Positions 41,710-50,251 of a stretch of DNA of 64,000 bases are shown piece by piece. Made by a program: the position numbers and the translations under genes. How positions within the stretch are numbered: the stretch's first letter is position 1; each line of letters begins with the position of its first letter. The notes below the pieces were generated by a model that ran no database searches, was not told the DNA's origin, and saw only the letters and a list, made by a program, of their open reading frames with translations. The DNA is from Alphaproteobacteria bacterium (lineage in GTDB: Bacteria; Pseudomonadota; Alphaproteobacteria; Acetobacterales; Acetobacteraceae). The DNA lies in NCBI GenBank assembly GCA_020850755.1, contig JADZEB010000004.1, positions 248,001 to 312,000 of the forward strand, written 5' to 3'.

Positions 41710-44073
41710 ATGTCACCGCACGATATCGCCGCCCTGCCGCCCGACATGAAGTACGGCATCGGCCAGCCCGTCCCGCGCACCGAGGACCCCGTCCTGTTGC
41801 GCGGCCAGGGCCGATACACCGACGACATCTCGCTGCCCGGCCAGGCCTATTGCGTCATCGTGCGCAGCCCGTATGCCCACGGCATCATCCGCGGCATCGA
41901 CACGTCGGCGGCGAAGGCGATGCCAGGCGTGCTCGGCGCCTGGACCGGCGCTGACCTCAAGGCCGCCGGCTTCGGCGAGATGCAGTGCGCGCTGCCGGTA
42001 AAGAACGGCGACGGCTCGCCGATGAAATACCCCACCCGCCCATCGCTCACCACCGACAAGGTGCGCTGGGTCGGCGATCCGGTCGCGTTCGTGGTCGCCG
42101 AGACCCTGCTCCAGGCCAAGGATGCGGCGGAGGCCGTGGTCCTCGATATCGAGCCCTTGCCGGCGGTGACACTGCCCTCGGCCTCCGCCGCGCCGGGCGC
42201 GCCGCAGATCTTCGACAGCGTGCCCCGCAATGTCGTGCTCGACTTCCACTATGGAGACAGCGCCAAGGTGGCCGAGGCGATCGCCAAGGCCGCGCATGTA
42301 ACCAGGCTTTCCATGCGCAACAACCGCGTCGTGATCTCGCCGATGGAGCCACGCTCCGCGATCGGCCATTACGACCGGCAGGCCGACCGCTGGACCATCC
42401 ATATCGGCTGCCAGGGCGTGTTCGGCCTGCGCAACCAGCTCGCCAAGCAGGTGCTCCAGGTTCCGCCCGAGAAGGTGCGGGTACTCACCGGCAATGTCGG
42501 CGGCTCCTTCGGCATGAAGACCGCCGCCTATCCCGAATATGCCTGCCTGTTCCACGCCTCGCGCCTGCTCGGCCGGCCGGTGAAATGGACCGACGAGCGC
42601 TCGGGCAGCTTCGTCTCCGACCACCAGGGCCGCGACCACGAAACCACGGCCGAACTCGCCTTCGACAAGGACGGGCGTATTCTTGCGGCGCGCGTGACCG
42701 CATACGGCAATGTCGGCGGCTATATGGCGGCGGTGGGCCCGAACATGTCCACCGGCAACTATGTGCGCAACTTCTCCAGCAACTATGCCGTTCCACTGCT
42801 TGAGGTGAATACCAAGGTCACTTTCACCAACACCTCGCCCGTTTCCTCCTACCGTGGTGCCGGGCGGCCGGAAGCGAATTATTTCATGGAACGGCTGATC
42901 GAGGTGGCCGCGATCGAGATGGGCATCGACAAGATCGAGCTGCGCCGGCGCAACCATGTCCGCCCGGAGCAGATCCCGTACAAGGCCGCCTCCGGCCTTG
43001 TCTACGACAGCGGCGACTTCACCACCGTGATGGAGAAAGCGCTCGTGGCCGCCGACTGGGCCGGTTTCCCGGCACGCAAGGCCGAGAGCCGCAGGCGCGG
43101 CCTGTTGCGCGGCATCGGCATCGGCAACTTCCTCGAAGCCACCGCCCAGCCGATGAAGGAGATGGGCGGCATCCTGTTCGAGGAGGACGGGTCGGTGACA
43201 ATCCTCACCGGCACGCTCGACTATGGCCAGGGCCACGCCGCGCCGTTCGCGCAGGTGCTGCATGACCAGCTCGGCGTGCCGTTCGAGCGCATCAGGCTGG
43301 TGCAGGGCGATTCCGACCGCCTGATCGCCGGCAACGGCACCGGCGGGTCGAAGTCGATCATGGCCTCGGGCACCGCGATCGTCGAGGCGAGCGCCAAGGT
43401 GATCGATCTTGGCCGCAGGGCAGCAAGCCACTTCCTGGAAGCGGCAGCGGCGGATATCGAGTTCGCACGCGGCATGTTCCGCATCGCCGGTACAGACCGG
43501 CGCATCGGCATCATGGAACTGGCGCAGAGGTTGCGCTCGGCCAAGGACCTTCCGGCCGATGTGCCACGCTCGCTGGACGTGAAGCACATCTTCGACCAGG
43601 CGCCGTCCGCCTTCCCCAATGGCTGCCACATCGCCGAGGTGGAGATCGACCCCGACACGGGCGCGACCAGCGTGGTGCGCTATGTCACGGTGAATGACTT
43701 CGGCGTGCTGGTGAACCCGCTGCTGGTCGAAGGCCAGACGCATGGCGGCATCGTGCAGGGCATCGGCCAGGCGCTCTACGAGCACACCGTCTATGCCGAG
43801 GACGGGCAGATCCTGACCGGATCCTACATGGACTATTGCCTGCCGCGCGCGGACGATGTGCCGGGCTTCGTCTTCAACAGCCATCCCGTGCCCTGCACCA
43901 CCAATCCGCTCGGCGTGAAGGGCTGCGGCGAGGCGGGGTGTGCGGGCAGCATGCCCTCGGTGATCAACGCGATCGTCGACGCCCTGTCCGAGTTCGGCAT
44001 CCGCCACATCGACATGCCGGCAACGCCGGAGAAGGTGTGGCGCGCCATCCACTCCGCCCGCAAGGCGGCCTGA
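41710..44073 (+). CDS. Xanthine dehydrogenase-family molybdenum subunit (CoxL form II-like), stand-alone
   Basis: A 787-residue molybdopterin-cytosine-dinucleotide-binding large subunit. The N-terminal domain begins GIGQPVPRTEDPVLLRGQGR; active-site loop SYRGAGR (380-386) is the form II (AYRGAGR-like) pattern and not the AYxCSFR loop of true CO dehydrogenase; G-x-GGSFG (NVGGSFGMKT) and the catalytic Glu741 in GCGEAGCAG are present. Partner FeS and FAD subunits, and maturation genes, are absent on both sides. The start ATG 41710 is a choice; ATG 41746 is possible. Likely hydroxylates an aromatic, aldehyde or N-heterocycle. Confidence 0.85.
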   Translation: MSPHDIAALPPDMKYGIGQPVPRTEDPVLLRGQGRYTDDISLPGQAYCVIVRSPYAHGIIRGIDTSAAKAMPGVLGAWTGADLKAAGFGEMQCALPVKNGDGSPMKYPTRPSLTTDKVRWVGDPVAFVVAETLLQAKDAAEAVVLDIEPLPAVTLPSASAAPGAPQIFDSVPRNVVLDFHYGDSAKVAEAIAKAAHVTRLSMRNNRVVISPMEPRSAIGHYDRQADRWTIHIGCQGVFGLRNQLAKQVLQVPPEKVRVLTGNVGGSFGMKTAAYPEYACLFHASRLLGRPVKWTDERSGSFVSDHQGRDHETTAELAFDKDGRILAARVTAYGNVGGYMAAVGPNMSTGNYVRNFSSNYAVPLLEVNTKVTFTNTSPVSSYRGAGRPEANYFMERLIEVAAIEMGIDKIELRRRNHVRPEQIPYKAASGLVYDSGDFTTVMEKALVAADWAGFPARKAESRRRGLLRGIGIGNFLEATAQPMKEMGGILFEEDGSVTILTGTLDYGQGHAAPFAQVLHDQLGVPFERIRLVQGDSDRLIAGNGTGGSKSIMASGTAIVEASAKVIDLGRRAASHFLEAAAADIEFARGMFRIAGTDRRIGIMELAQRLRSAKDLPADVPRSLDVKHIFDQAPSAFPNGCHIAEVEIDPDTGATSVVRYVTVNDFGVLVNPLLVEGQTHGGIVQGIGQALYEHTVYAEDGQILTGSYMDYCLPRADDVPGFVFNSHPVPCTTNPLGVKGCGEAGCAGSMPSVINAIVDALSEFGIRHIDMPATPEKVWRAIHSARKAA

Positions 44074-44115
44074 TCGCGAGGGGGCTGCAGGAGGCGTCCG
44101 CGCAAGGAGGTCGAG

Positions 44116-44934
44116 ATGTTGCCACCGGCACGCCGCCTTCTCGTTCTGGCCTTCGCCGTGATCGCCGTGCTGGCGCCGCTTGGGCCGGCGATGGCACAGG
44201 GGCGCGTGCCGGTGGATCTCGCCCTCGTGCTGGCCTTCGACGCGTCGGGCAGCATCGACGCCGAGGAGTTCCGCCGCCAGAAGGAAGGCATCGCCGAGGC
44301 GATCACCGATCCGCGCATCCTGAACGCGCTCCGTTCGGGGGCCGCGCAGCGCATCGCGGTCGCTTACGTCGAATGGGGCGGGCCAGGCTCGGCCCGGACC
44401 GTCGTGGGTTGGCGTGTGATTGGCGATACAGCCGCAGCCAGCGCCTTCGGCGCGGAGGTGCTGGCCGCGCCGCGATCGTTCCAGAGCTTCAATGCGATCG
44501 GCGATGCGATCGATCATGGCGTGCGACTGTTCGCTTCCTGCGAGTGCGAGCCCGCGCGTCGCGTGATCGACATCTCCGCCGACAACCGCGACATGCGCAG
44601 CCTGCGGCCCGCGCCGCTCGCGCGCGATGAGGCCGAGGCGCAAGGGATCACGATCAATGCGCTGGCGATCCTGGACGAGGACCGGCCGACGGGGCACGAC
44701 CGTTCCTGGCTGGTCGAGTATCTCGAGCGCGACGTGATCGGCGGCGATGGCGCCTTCGTGATCGCCGCCCGCCTGCGCCGCGATTTCACCTTGGCGCTGC
44801 GCAACAAGCTGGTGCGCGAGATCGCCGGCCAGCGCGAAACGCCCCGGCACGCCGCCATGCAGGCCCTGCCAGAGGGCACCGGCACCCGCGAGGCAGCGAA
44901 TGCGGGGCATCCGCCACCAATGGCCCGACGCTAG
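44116..44934 (+). CDS. DUF1194 (von Willebrand factor A-like) secreted protein
   Basis: A 272-residue exported protein: signal peptide residues 1-28 (cleavage AMA-QG), then a VWA-like domain with the metal-site motif D42-A-S44-G-S46 (FDASGSIDAEEF). Family blocks RIAVAYVEWGG and RRVIDISADNRDMRS fit DUF1194. A GGAG ribosome site lies before ATG 44116. The function of the family is unknown; metal-dependent protein binding is probable. The gene follows the CoxL-type gene by 42 bases and converges on an alpha/beta hydrolase gene sharing the stop tetranucleotide CTAG. Confidence 0.82.
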   Translation: MLPPARRLLVLAFAVIAVLAPLGPAMAQGRVPVDLALVLAFDASGSIDAEEFRRQKEGIAEAITDPRILNALRSGAAQRIAVAYVEWGGPGSARTVVGWRVIGDTAAASAFGAEVLAAPRSFQSFNAIGDAIDHGVRLFASCECEPARRVIDISADNRDMRSLRPAPLARDEAEAQGITINALAILDEDRPTGHDRSWLVEYLERDVIGGDGAFVIAARLRRDFTLALRNKLVREIAGQRETPRHAAMQALPEGTGTREAANAGHPPPMARR

Positions 44935-45719
44935 TTGCGCCGCAGGAACCCCGCGATCACGTCGGCGAAACGCTGCGGTTCCTGCTCGGCGACGAAGTCG
45001 GTGGCGCCCTCCAGCAGCACCGCCTCGGCCTTGGGCAGGGCCGCCACCGCGCGCTCGTGCATGTAGCCGATGCGATCGCGCGTCGCCCCGATCAGCAGCG
45101 TCGGCACCAGAATGCCGGCCCGCAGCACGGTCGCCAGGTCGCGGCGGAAGATCGCACGGTAGGAACTGGCGAAATCCGGCCCTGCGGCCAGGAAATCCTT
45201 GAGCAGATGGGTCGCCAGCACGGCGTCTATCCACGGATACTCGGTGTGGACGCGCTTCCAGATCCACTGCATGTGTCCGCCGGCATCGTCCAGCACATAG
45301 GGCGGGGCGTAGCCGGCCAGCCGCTCGGCACGCTCGGCATCGGTGTAGACGGGCATGCCATGCAGGACCAGCGAGCGGATGCGCGCAGGACTGCGCATCG
45401 CCGCATCGGCGGCGAAAACGGCACCGGTGGCGCGGCCGAACAAGTGGAAGCGATCGGCCCCGAGATGATCGGCAGCCGCGAAGGCGACATTCGCGTAGTC
45501 GTCCATTTCCCAACTCGCCGGCGCGGGATCGGACGCGCCATAGCCGGGTGTGTCGAGCGCATAGGGCCGGCAAACCGGGGCGAGCAGCGGCAAGAGCCGT
45601 TCGTAGTTGCGCGAGGAAAGCGGCGACTGGTGCATCAACAGCAGCACCGGCAGCTCCGTCGCGGCTGGCACGGTTCGGTAGTGAACCTGCCCCCAGGGCA
45701 CGTCGAAATAGCCACGCAT
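44931..45719 (-). CDS. Alpha/beta-hydrolase-fold protein lacking nucleophile Ser and catalytic His
   Basis: A 262-residue alpha/beta-hydrolase fold protein: LLLMHQSPLSSRNYERLLPLL oxyanion region, DTPGYGASDP, a nucleophile elbow reading F94-G-R-A97-T-G99, IGATRDRIGY and a C-terminal GATDFVAEQEP. In active members the elbow is G-x-S-x-G and the late block has G-H-F; here Ala97 and Asp241 occupy those positions. A classical esterase mechanism is thus excluded, although the fold looks intact; binding, lyase or signalling roles are possible. Last gene downstream of the Fbp/Afu-type ATPase (32-base gap) and maybe in the same operon. Confidence 0.78.
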   Translation of the reverse strand: MRGYFDVPWGQVHYRTVPAATELPVLLLMHQSPLSSRNYERLLPLLAPVCRPYALDTPGYGASDPAPASWEMDDYANVAFAAADHLGADRFHLFGRATGAVFAADAAMRSPARIRSLVLHGMPVYTDAERAERLAGYAPPYVLDDAGGHMQWIWKRVHTEYPWIDAVLATHLLKDFLAAGPDFASSYRAIFRRDLATVLRAGILVPTLLIGATRDRIGYMHERAVAALPKAEAVLLEGATDFVAEQEPQRFADVIAGFLRRN

Positions 45720-45751
45720 GTGCGGATCTGTCTCCTGTTGGCGGCCGGGCG

Positions 45752-46810
45752 CTAGCCCAGCCAGATCGCGCGGTCGATCCGCGCCTGCACGGACTCGCCG
45801 GCTGCGAAGGCGGCCGCACCGGACGGCGCCACCACGAACAGGGCGCCAGCGGCGGTTTCGAGTTCGTACTCGCGATGCTGGCCGAGGAACGCGGCACGCT
45901 GCACACGCGCAGGAATGGCATTGCTGCCGCCCTCCGCCGCCGCGACCGGCAGAACCGTCACCGCTTCCGGACGCACAGCGATGCGGCCCTTGCCGGGTCG
46001 TCCGGCGCGCATCGCCACCTCGATCTTGCTGCCGCCCACGGCGAGCCTTGCCCGCCCGTCCGCAGCCGCGATCACCTCGCCCTCGATGACATTGGCCTCG
46101 CCCATGAAGTCGGCGACGAATGCGTCGGCCGGCTGCTCGTAGAGCTCGGTCGGCGTGCCCATCTGCGCGATCCGCCCGTCGCGCATCACCACGACGATAT
46201 CAGAAACCGCCAGCGCCTCCTGCTGGTCATGCGTGACATAGACGACGGTCAGGCCAAGGCGGCGCTGCAGGTCGCGGATATCCTCGCGCACGCGCCGGCG
46301 CAGGCGCGCATCGAGATTCGACAGCGGCTCGTCGAACAGCAGCACCTGCGGGCGCAGCACGAGCGCGCGCGCCACCGCCACACGCTGCTGCTGGCCGCCG
46401 GAAAGCTCGGCCGGCAGGCGCGCTTCCATGCCCTTGAGGCCGAGCGTGTCCAGCATCTGCCGCGCCTCGGCCTCGGCGGCCTGCCTGCGCGCACCACCGA
46501 CGACCAGACCGTATGAGACGTTCTCCAGCACCGACATGTGCGGAAAGAGCGCGTAGGACTGGAAGACCATTGCGATGCGCCGCTCGGCCGCGGCAAGGCG
46601 CGTCACGTCTCGCCCTTCGATCTCGATGCGCCCCTCGGTCGCGAGCTCGAGTCCGGCGATCAGGCGCACCGTCGTCGTCTTGCCGCAGCCTGACGGCCCA
46701 AGCAGCGTCACCAGCGAGCCCCTGGGCAGCGCGAGATCGACGGCATCGACCGCACGCACCGATCCGAACAGCTTCGACGCCTTGTCGAAACGGACAGCGG
46801 TCTCGCTCAT
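45752..46810 (-). CDS. ABC transporter ATP-binding protein (FbpC/AfuC/PhnT/PotA class)
   Basis: A 352-residue ATPase. Walker A GPSGCGKTTTVR, signature [15 protein letters not shown], Walker B LLFDEPLSNLDARLR, H-loop VTHDQQEAL, then a C-terminal TOBE domain (from about 240) with RPEAVTVLP. It lies 3 bases after the permease gene, in one operon with the binding protein (49046-50086). Fe3+, hexose-phosphate (AfuC) and 2-aminoethylphosphonate (PhnT) ATPases are all of this type, so the ATPase alone does not tell the substrate; the Pho-like operator upstream favours a phosphorus compound. Confidence 0.88.
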   Translation of the reverse strand: MSETAVRFDKASKLFGSVRAVDAVDLALPRGSLVTLLGPSGCGKTTTVRLIAGLELATEGRIEIEGRDVTRLAAAERRIAMVFQSYALFPHMSVLENVSYGLVVGGARRQAAEAEARQMLDTLGLKGMEARLPAELSGGQQQRVAVARALVLRPQVLLFDEPLSNLDARLRRRVREDIRDLQRRLGLTVVYVTHDQQEALAVSDIVVVMRDGRIAQMGTPTELYEQPADAFVADFMGEANVIEGEVIAAADGRARLAVGGSKIEVAMRAGRPGKGRIAVRPEAVTVLPVAAAEGGSNAIPARVQRAAFLGQHREYELETAAGALFVVAPSGAAAFAAGESVQARIDRAIWLG

Positions 46811-46813
46811 GCG

Positions 46814-49012
46814 TCAGGCTCCCAACCGCATTGCCGGTTCGGCAGGCTCGTTTTCCCCGCGGCCGCCACGCCGGCCGATCTGCACGCGGCCCACCACCCG
46901 CTCGATGCCAAGCACCACGATCAGCATCAACACGATCAGCAAGGACGAATAGGCGATCGCGAGTGCGATCTCGCCGGCCTCGACCCGGCCGACGATGTAG
47001 GCGGTGGCCATGTTGTACTTGGCCGAGACCAGGAAGATGATCGCCGAGACGCCGGTCATGGCATGGACGAAGGAATAGGCAAGCGCGGCAACGATCGCCG
47101 GCCGCAAGAGCGGCAATATGACCCGGCGCAACGTGGTGAACGCCCCCGCGCCCATCGTGGCGGAAGCCTCATCCAGCGATCGGTCGATCTGGGACAGCGC
47201 GGCGATGCCCCCGCGCACGCCGACCGGAAGGTTCCGGAACACGAAGCAGATGATGAGGATCATCGCCGTGCCGGTAAGCTCGATCGGCGGCACGTTGAAC
47301 GCCATGATGTAGGACACGCCCACCACCGTGCCCGGGATGGCGAAGGACAGCATGGCCATGAACTCGAGCGTGCGGCGGCCGGGGAATACCTGCCGCGCCA
47401 GGAGCCATGCCAGCATGATGCCCATGCCGGCGGTAAGCGGCGCGGAGATCGCAGACACCTCCAGCGTCGTGAACAGGCTGTCCCAGGCGGCACCGCGAAA
47501 CGCCGCGCCGCCGGCCTGCATCTCGACCTCGAAGGCGGTGACGAAATGGCGCCAGGTGATGGTCATGTCGCCGCGGCCGATATCGTGCACGAACCCGCCG
47601 ACCATGATGATGCCGTAGATCACGGCCGTGAACGCGGCCCAGGGAAGGGCGATCGCGCCGCAACCCATCGCCAGCCCGCGCGGCAGGGGCGAGGGCACGC
47701 CGGAATCCCCCTTGCCGCTGACCGTGACATAGCGGCGCTTGCCAAGCCAATAGGCCTGGGCGGCGAAGGCACCGAAGGTCAGCGCCAGCAACAGGATGGC
47801 AAGCGCGGCGGCGCGGCCGGGATCGTGCCGCGCGCCAGCGATGGCGAAGAAGATGCGGGTCGAGAGCACGTCGAAATCGCCGCCGAGCACCAGCGGGTTG
47901 CCGAAATCGGCAAGGCTCTCGACGAAGCCGAGCAGGAAGGCCGCAGCAAGACCGGGGCGCAAGAGCGGCCAGGTGACCGTGCGGAACACGGTCAGGCGCC
48001 GCGCGCCCATGGTGGCGGCCGCTTCCTCCAGGCTCGGTGCGATCGCGCGGATCGTGCCTTCCAGCAGCATGAACGCGATCGGCGCCCCGGACAGGAGCTG
48101 CGCCAGCAGCACGCCCGGCATGCCGTAGATCCAGCGCGAGCGCGGCACGTCGAACAGATAGCTGACCCACTGCGTGACGATGCCGGTGCGCCCGAACAGC
48201 ACGATCAGCGCCAGGCTTACGACAAAGGGCGGCGTGATAAGCGGAAGGATCGTGAGCGCACGGAACATGCGCACCGCGCGCAGCTCCCCGCGCGTCGTGA
48301 GCAGCGCGAAGGCAAGCCCGATCGCGGTGGTAAGCACGCCCGTGAGCGTCGCGAGCACGAGCGTGTTCCACACCACGCCGCAGCCAACCCCGTCGGCGAC
48401 GCAGCCCGTGCTCCATGCCTCCGACGCTGTCAGGCGCGCGATCAGGGCGCTCGGGGCAAACTGGTCGTGCTCGTAGATCGCCGCCTGGAGCACGCGCAGC
48501 AGTGGCAGGAACACGAACAGCACCAGCAGGAGCGCGCTGCCGATGACAAGGAAAGCGATGAAGGCATCGCCACCGAAGCGGCCGCGCGCCGCAAGTCCGG
48601 CGGCACAGATGCCGGTGAAACCGGCGATCGCCAGCGCCCCGCCCCATCCGAGCGCCGCCTGGGCCGGCACCTCGGGCCCGAGGATCGGCGCGAGCCAACT
48701 CCATTCCAGGCCGCGCAACCCGATGGCGTAGCCCTGCGCGAAGATGTAGGCGACCGAGGCTGCACCGGCGAATGTCAGGATTCTTCCGGCATTGCCGAGC
48801 CCGAACAGCGGCAATGTCGCGAGCACAAGCAAGCCAAGCGGCGGCAAGAGCCAGAAGCGGTCGCCCAGCGCCAAGCCAAGCAGCGGCGTAGCGATACCGG
48901 CGGGCCACGCGCCAAGCTCCGCCAGCCCGCCCTCAAGCCCATGCCAGGGCGCCACCAGAAGGCCAACGGCAGCGCATATCCACGCAACCCGCGCGAGCCC
49001 GGCGGCCCCCAT
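46814..49012 (-). CDS. Fused double ABC permease (AfuB/FbpB-like)
   Basis: A 732-residue inner-membrane protein with two permease domains in tandem plus an extra hydrophobic N-terminal region (about 160 residues, several helices). The first EAA loop is LEEAAATMGARRLTVFRTVTW and the second LDEASATMGAGAFTTLRRVIL, each followed by membrane helices, so one polypeptide supplies both halves of the channel. FbpB, AfuB and some 2-aminoethylphosphonate permeases are built this way (about 550-700 residues). It starts 33 bases after the binding-protein stop. Confidence 0.88.
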   Translation of the reverse strand: MGAAGLARVAWICAAVGLLVAPWHGLEGGLAELGAWPAGIATPLLGLALGDRFWLLPPLGLLVLATLPLFGLGNAGRILTFAGAASVAYIFAQGYAIGLRGLEWSWLAPILGPEVPAQAALGWGGALAIAGFTGICAAGLAARGRFGGDAFIAFLVIGSALLLVLFVFLPLLRVLQAAIYEHDQFAPSALIARLTASEAWSTGCVADGVGCGVVWNTLVLATLTGVLTTAIGLAFALLTTRGELRAVRMFRALTILPLITPPFVVSLALIVLFGRTGIVTQWVSYLFDVPRSRWIYGMPGVLLAQLLSGAPIAFMLLEGTIRAIAPSLEEAAATMGARRLTVFRTVTWPLLRPGLAAAFLLGFVESLADFGNPLVLGGDFDVLSTRIFFAIAGARHDPGRAAALAILLLALTFGAFAAQAYWLGKRRYVTVSGKGDSGVPSPLPRGLAMGCGAIALPWAAFTAVIYGIIMVGGFVHDIGRGDMTITWRHFVTAFEVEMQAGGAAFRGAAWDSLFTTLEVSAISAPLTAGMGIMLAWLLARQVFPGRRTLEFMAMLSFAIPGTVVGVSYIMAFNVPPIELTGTAMILIICFVFRNLPVGVRGGIAALSQIDRSLDEASATMGAGAFTTLRRVILPLLRPAIVAALAYSFVHAMTGVSAIIFLVSAKYNMATAYIVGRVEAGEIALAIAYSSLLIVLMLIVVLGIERVVGRVQIGRRGGRGENEPAEPAMRLGA

Positions 49013-49038
49013 CGCGGCAATACCTATGGCGAGGCGAA

Positions 49039-49060
49039 GCCGCCGCTAGCGGGCGGCGGC
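49039..49060 (-). promoter_or_regulatory. Hairpin spanning the binding-protein stop codon
   Basis: GCCGCCGC (49039-49046) and GCGGCGGC (49053-49060) form an 8-bp stem with a 6-base loop containing the stop codon of the binding-protein gene, just before the permease gene. Its position matches hairpins in the dpp-like and pst operons. Because half lies in Ala/Arg codons, chance in GC-rich DNA is not excluded. Confidence 0.4.
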
Positions 49061-50086
49061 GCGCACCTCACGCTCCCAGCGCTGCAACAGCCGAGTGCGC
49101 TCGGCCGATGTGCCCCAGCGCGCGAAGTCGTAGTCGATCAGGCGGATATTCTCGAAGCGCGGGGCCTGCGGTGGAATCGGCGCGGCGCGGTTCGACGGCA
49201 ACTGATAGGCCTTCGCTTCCGCCCCGATAGCCTGCGCCTCGGGCGACAGCGCCCAGTCGTAGAAGCGGCGAGCATTCTCCATATTGCGCGCGCCGCGGAC
49301 AATGCTCATCGAGCCGATCTCGTAGCCCGTCCCCTCGCACGGACCGACCAGCTCCACCGGCGCACCGTTCACCTTCTGCGTCACGGCATCGTGCAGGAAG
49401 GTGATGCCGACCAGCGATTCACCCGTGGCCGCCGCGCGCGCCGGCGCCGCGCCCGAGCGCGTATACTGGTTGATGTTGCGATGCAGCGCCTTGAGGTAGG
49501 TGAAGGCCGGCTCCTCGCCCATCAGCTGCACGAGCGTTGCCAGCATGGTGTAGGAGGTGCCCGAGGTGTTCGGGTCGGCCACCTGCACCTCGCCGCGGAA
49601 TTCCGGCTTGGCCAGATCGGCCCAGCACCGCGGCGCGGTGAGTCGCCGGCGGTTCAGCTCGTTCACGTTGTAGCTGTAGCCAAGCGCGCCGGCATAGATG
49701 CCGACCGCGCGAAAGCGCGACTGCTCGGCCTGGCGCACGGCCCACGGGTGCAACTCGGCCAGGCGCGGCGAGCGATACTCGGCCGTGAGATTCTCCTCGG
49801 CCGCCTGCATGTGCGGGTCGCCTGTGCCACCCCACCAGACATCGCCGCGCGGGTTCTGCGCCTCGGCACGGATCTGGGTCATGGTCTCGCCCGAGCTCTT
49901 GCGCGTCATGGCAACACGGACGCCCGTGGCGCGCTCGAAGGCAGCCATCATCGGGCGGCACCATTCCTCCTGCACGGAGCAATAGACGGTAAGCTGCCCT
50001 TGCGCGGCGGCAGGAGCGGACCAGCCGAAGCCCAAGGCGGCGACGCCGAGCCCGAGCAGCATGGCAGCCGAACGACGTGTCCTCAT
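49046..50086 (-). CDS. ABC transporter substrate-binding protein (FbpA/AfuA/PhnS class)
   Basis: Periplasmic binding protein of 346 residues. The ATG at 50086 has GGGAGGA with 7 bases spacing; signal peptide MRTRRSAAMLLGLGVAALGFGWSA..AAQG. Mature start LTVYCSVQEEWCRPMMAAFE is the usual opening of type-2 binding proteins for Fe3+, hexose phosphates and aminoethylphosphonate; KSSGETMTQIRAEAQNP, DVWWGGTGDPH and ADPNTSGTSYTML follow. The TSGT segment could bind an oxyanion such as phosphate. The tyrosine pair of ferric-binding proteins is not evident to me. A Pho-like operator precedes the gene, supporting a phosphorus-containing ligand. Confidence 0.82.
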   Translation of the reverse strand: MRTRRSAAMLLGLGVAALGFGWSAPAAAQGQLTVYCSVQEEWCRPMMAAFERATGVRVAMTRKSSGETMTQIRAEAQNPRGDVWWGGTGDPHMQAAEENLTAEYRSPRLAELHPWAVRQAEQSRFRAVGIYAGALGYSYNVNELNRRRLTAPRCWADLAKPEFRGEVQVADPNTSGTSYTMLATLVQLMGEEPAFTYLKALHRNINQYTRSGAAPARAAATGESLVGITFLHDAVTQKVNGAPVELVGPCEGTGYEIGSMSIVRGARNMENARRFYDWALSPEAQAIGAEAKAYQLPSNRAAPIPPQAPRFENIRLIDYDFARWGTSAERTRLLQRWEREVRAAAR

Positions 50087-50198
50087 GAAACGATCCTCCC
50101 GATCCGGTTCTTGCCCCCGGGACGGGCATTCCTGCCCGCTCCGCGGCTTGGGCCGGAACTGCCTAGCTAGTCCCGACCGATAGGGTCATCTTGGAGCG

Positions 50199-50216
50199 AT
50201 GACGGAAAAATGACAA
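50199..50216 (-). promoter_or_regulatory. Pho box-like operator upstream of the Fbp/Afu-type importer
   Basis: On the minus strand TTGTCAT (50216-50210), spacer TTTT, CCGTCAT (50205-50199): two 7-mers each one mismatch from CTGTCAT, 11 bases apart as in true Pho boxes. It lies about 113-130 bases before the binding-protein ATG and about 53 bases after the end of the monophosphatase gene. Spacing to the gene is like that of the pst Pho box in this window. Control by PhoB is inferred. Confidence 0.68.
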
Positions 50217-50251
50217 TCATGTTGCGCACCGGCATCGTTCTCGGCGCTCGG

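Noticed and set aside
41710..44073. Carbon monoxide dehydrogenase
   Set aside because: The active-site loop is SYRGAGR, the form II pattern, not the AYxCSFR loop of CO-oxidising form I enzymes, and partner subunits are missing.
41713..45921. Open frame of about 1,400 codons on the minus strand across the CoxL-type, DUF1194 and hydrolase genes
   Set aside because: It is antisense to three recognisable genes, reads as low-complexity His/Arg/Gly/Ala sequence without family motifs, and is explained by high GC at third codon positions.
47063..50170. Open frame of about 1,035 codons on the plus strand across the fused permease and binding protein
   Set aside because: Antisense shadow with repetitive charged residues and no motif; the opposite strand encodes intact transporter proteins.
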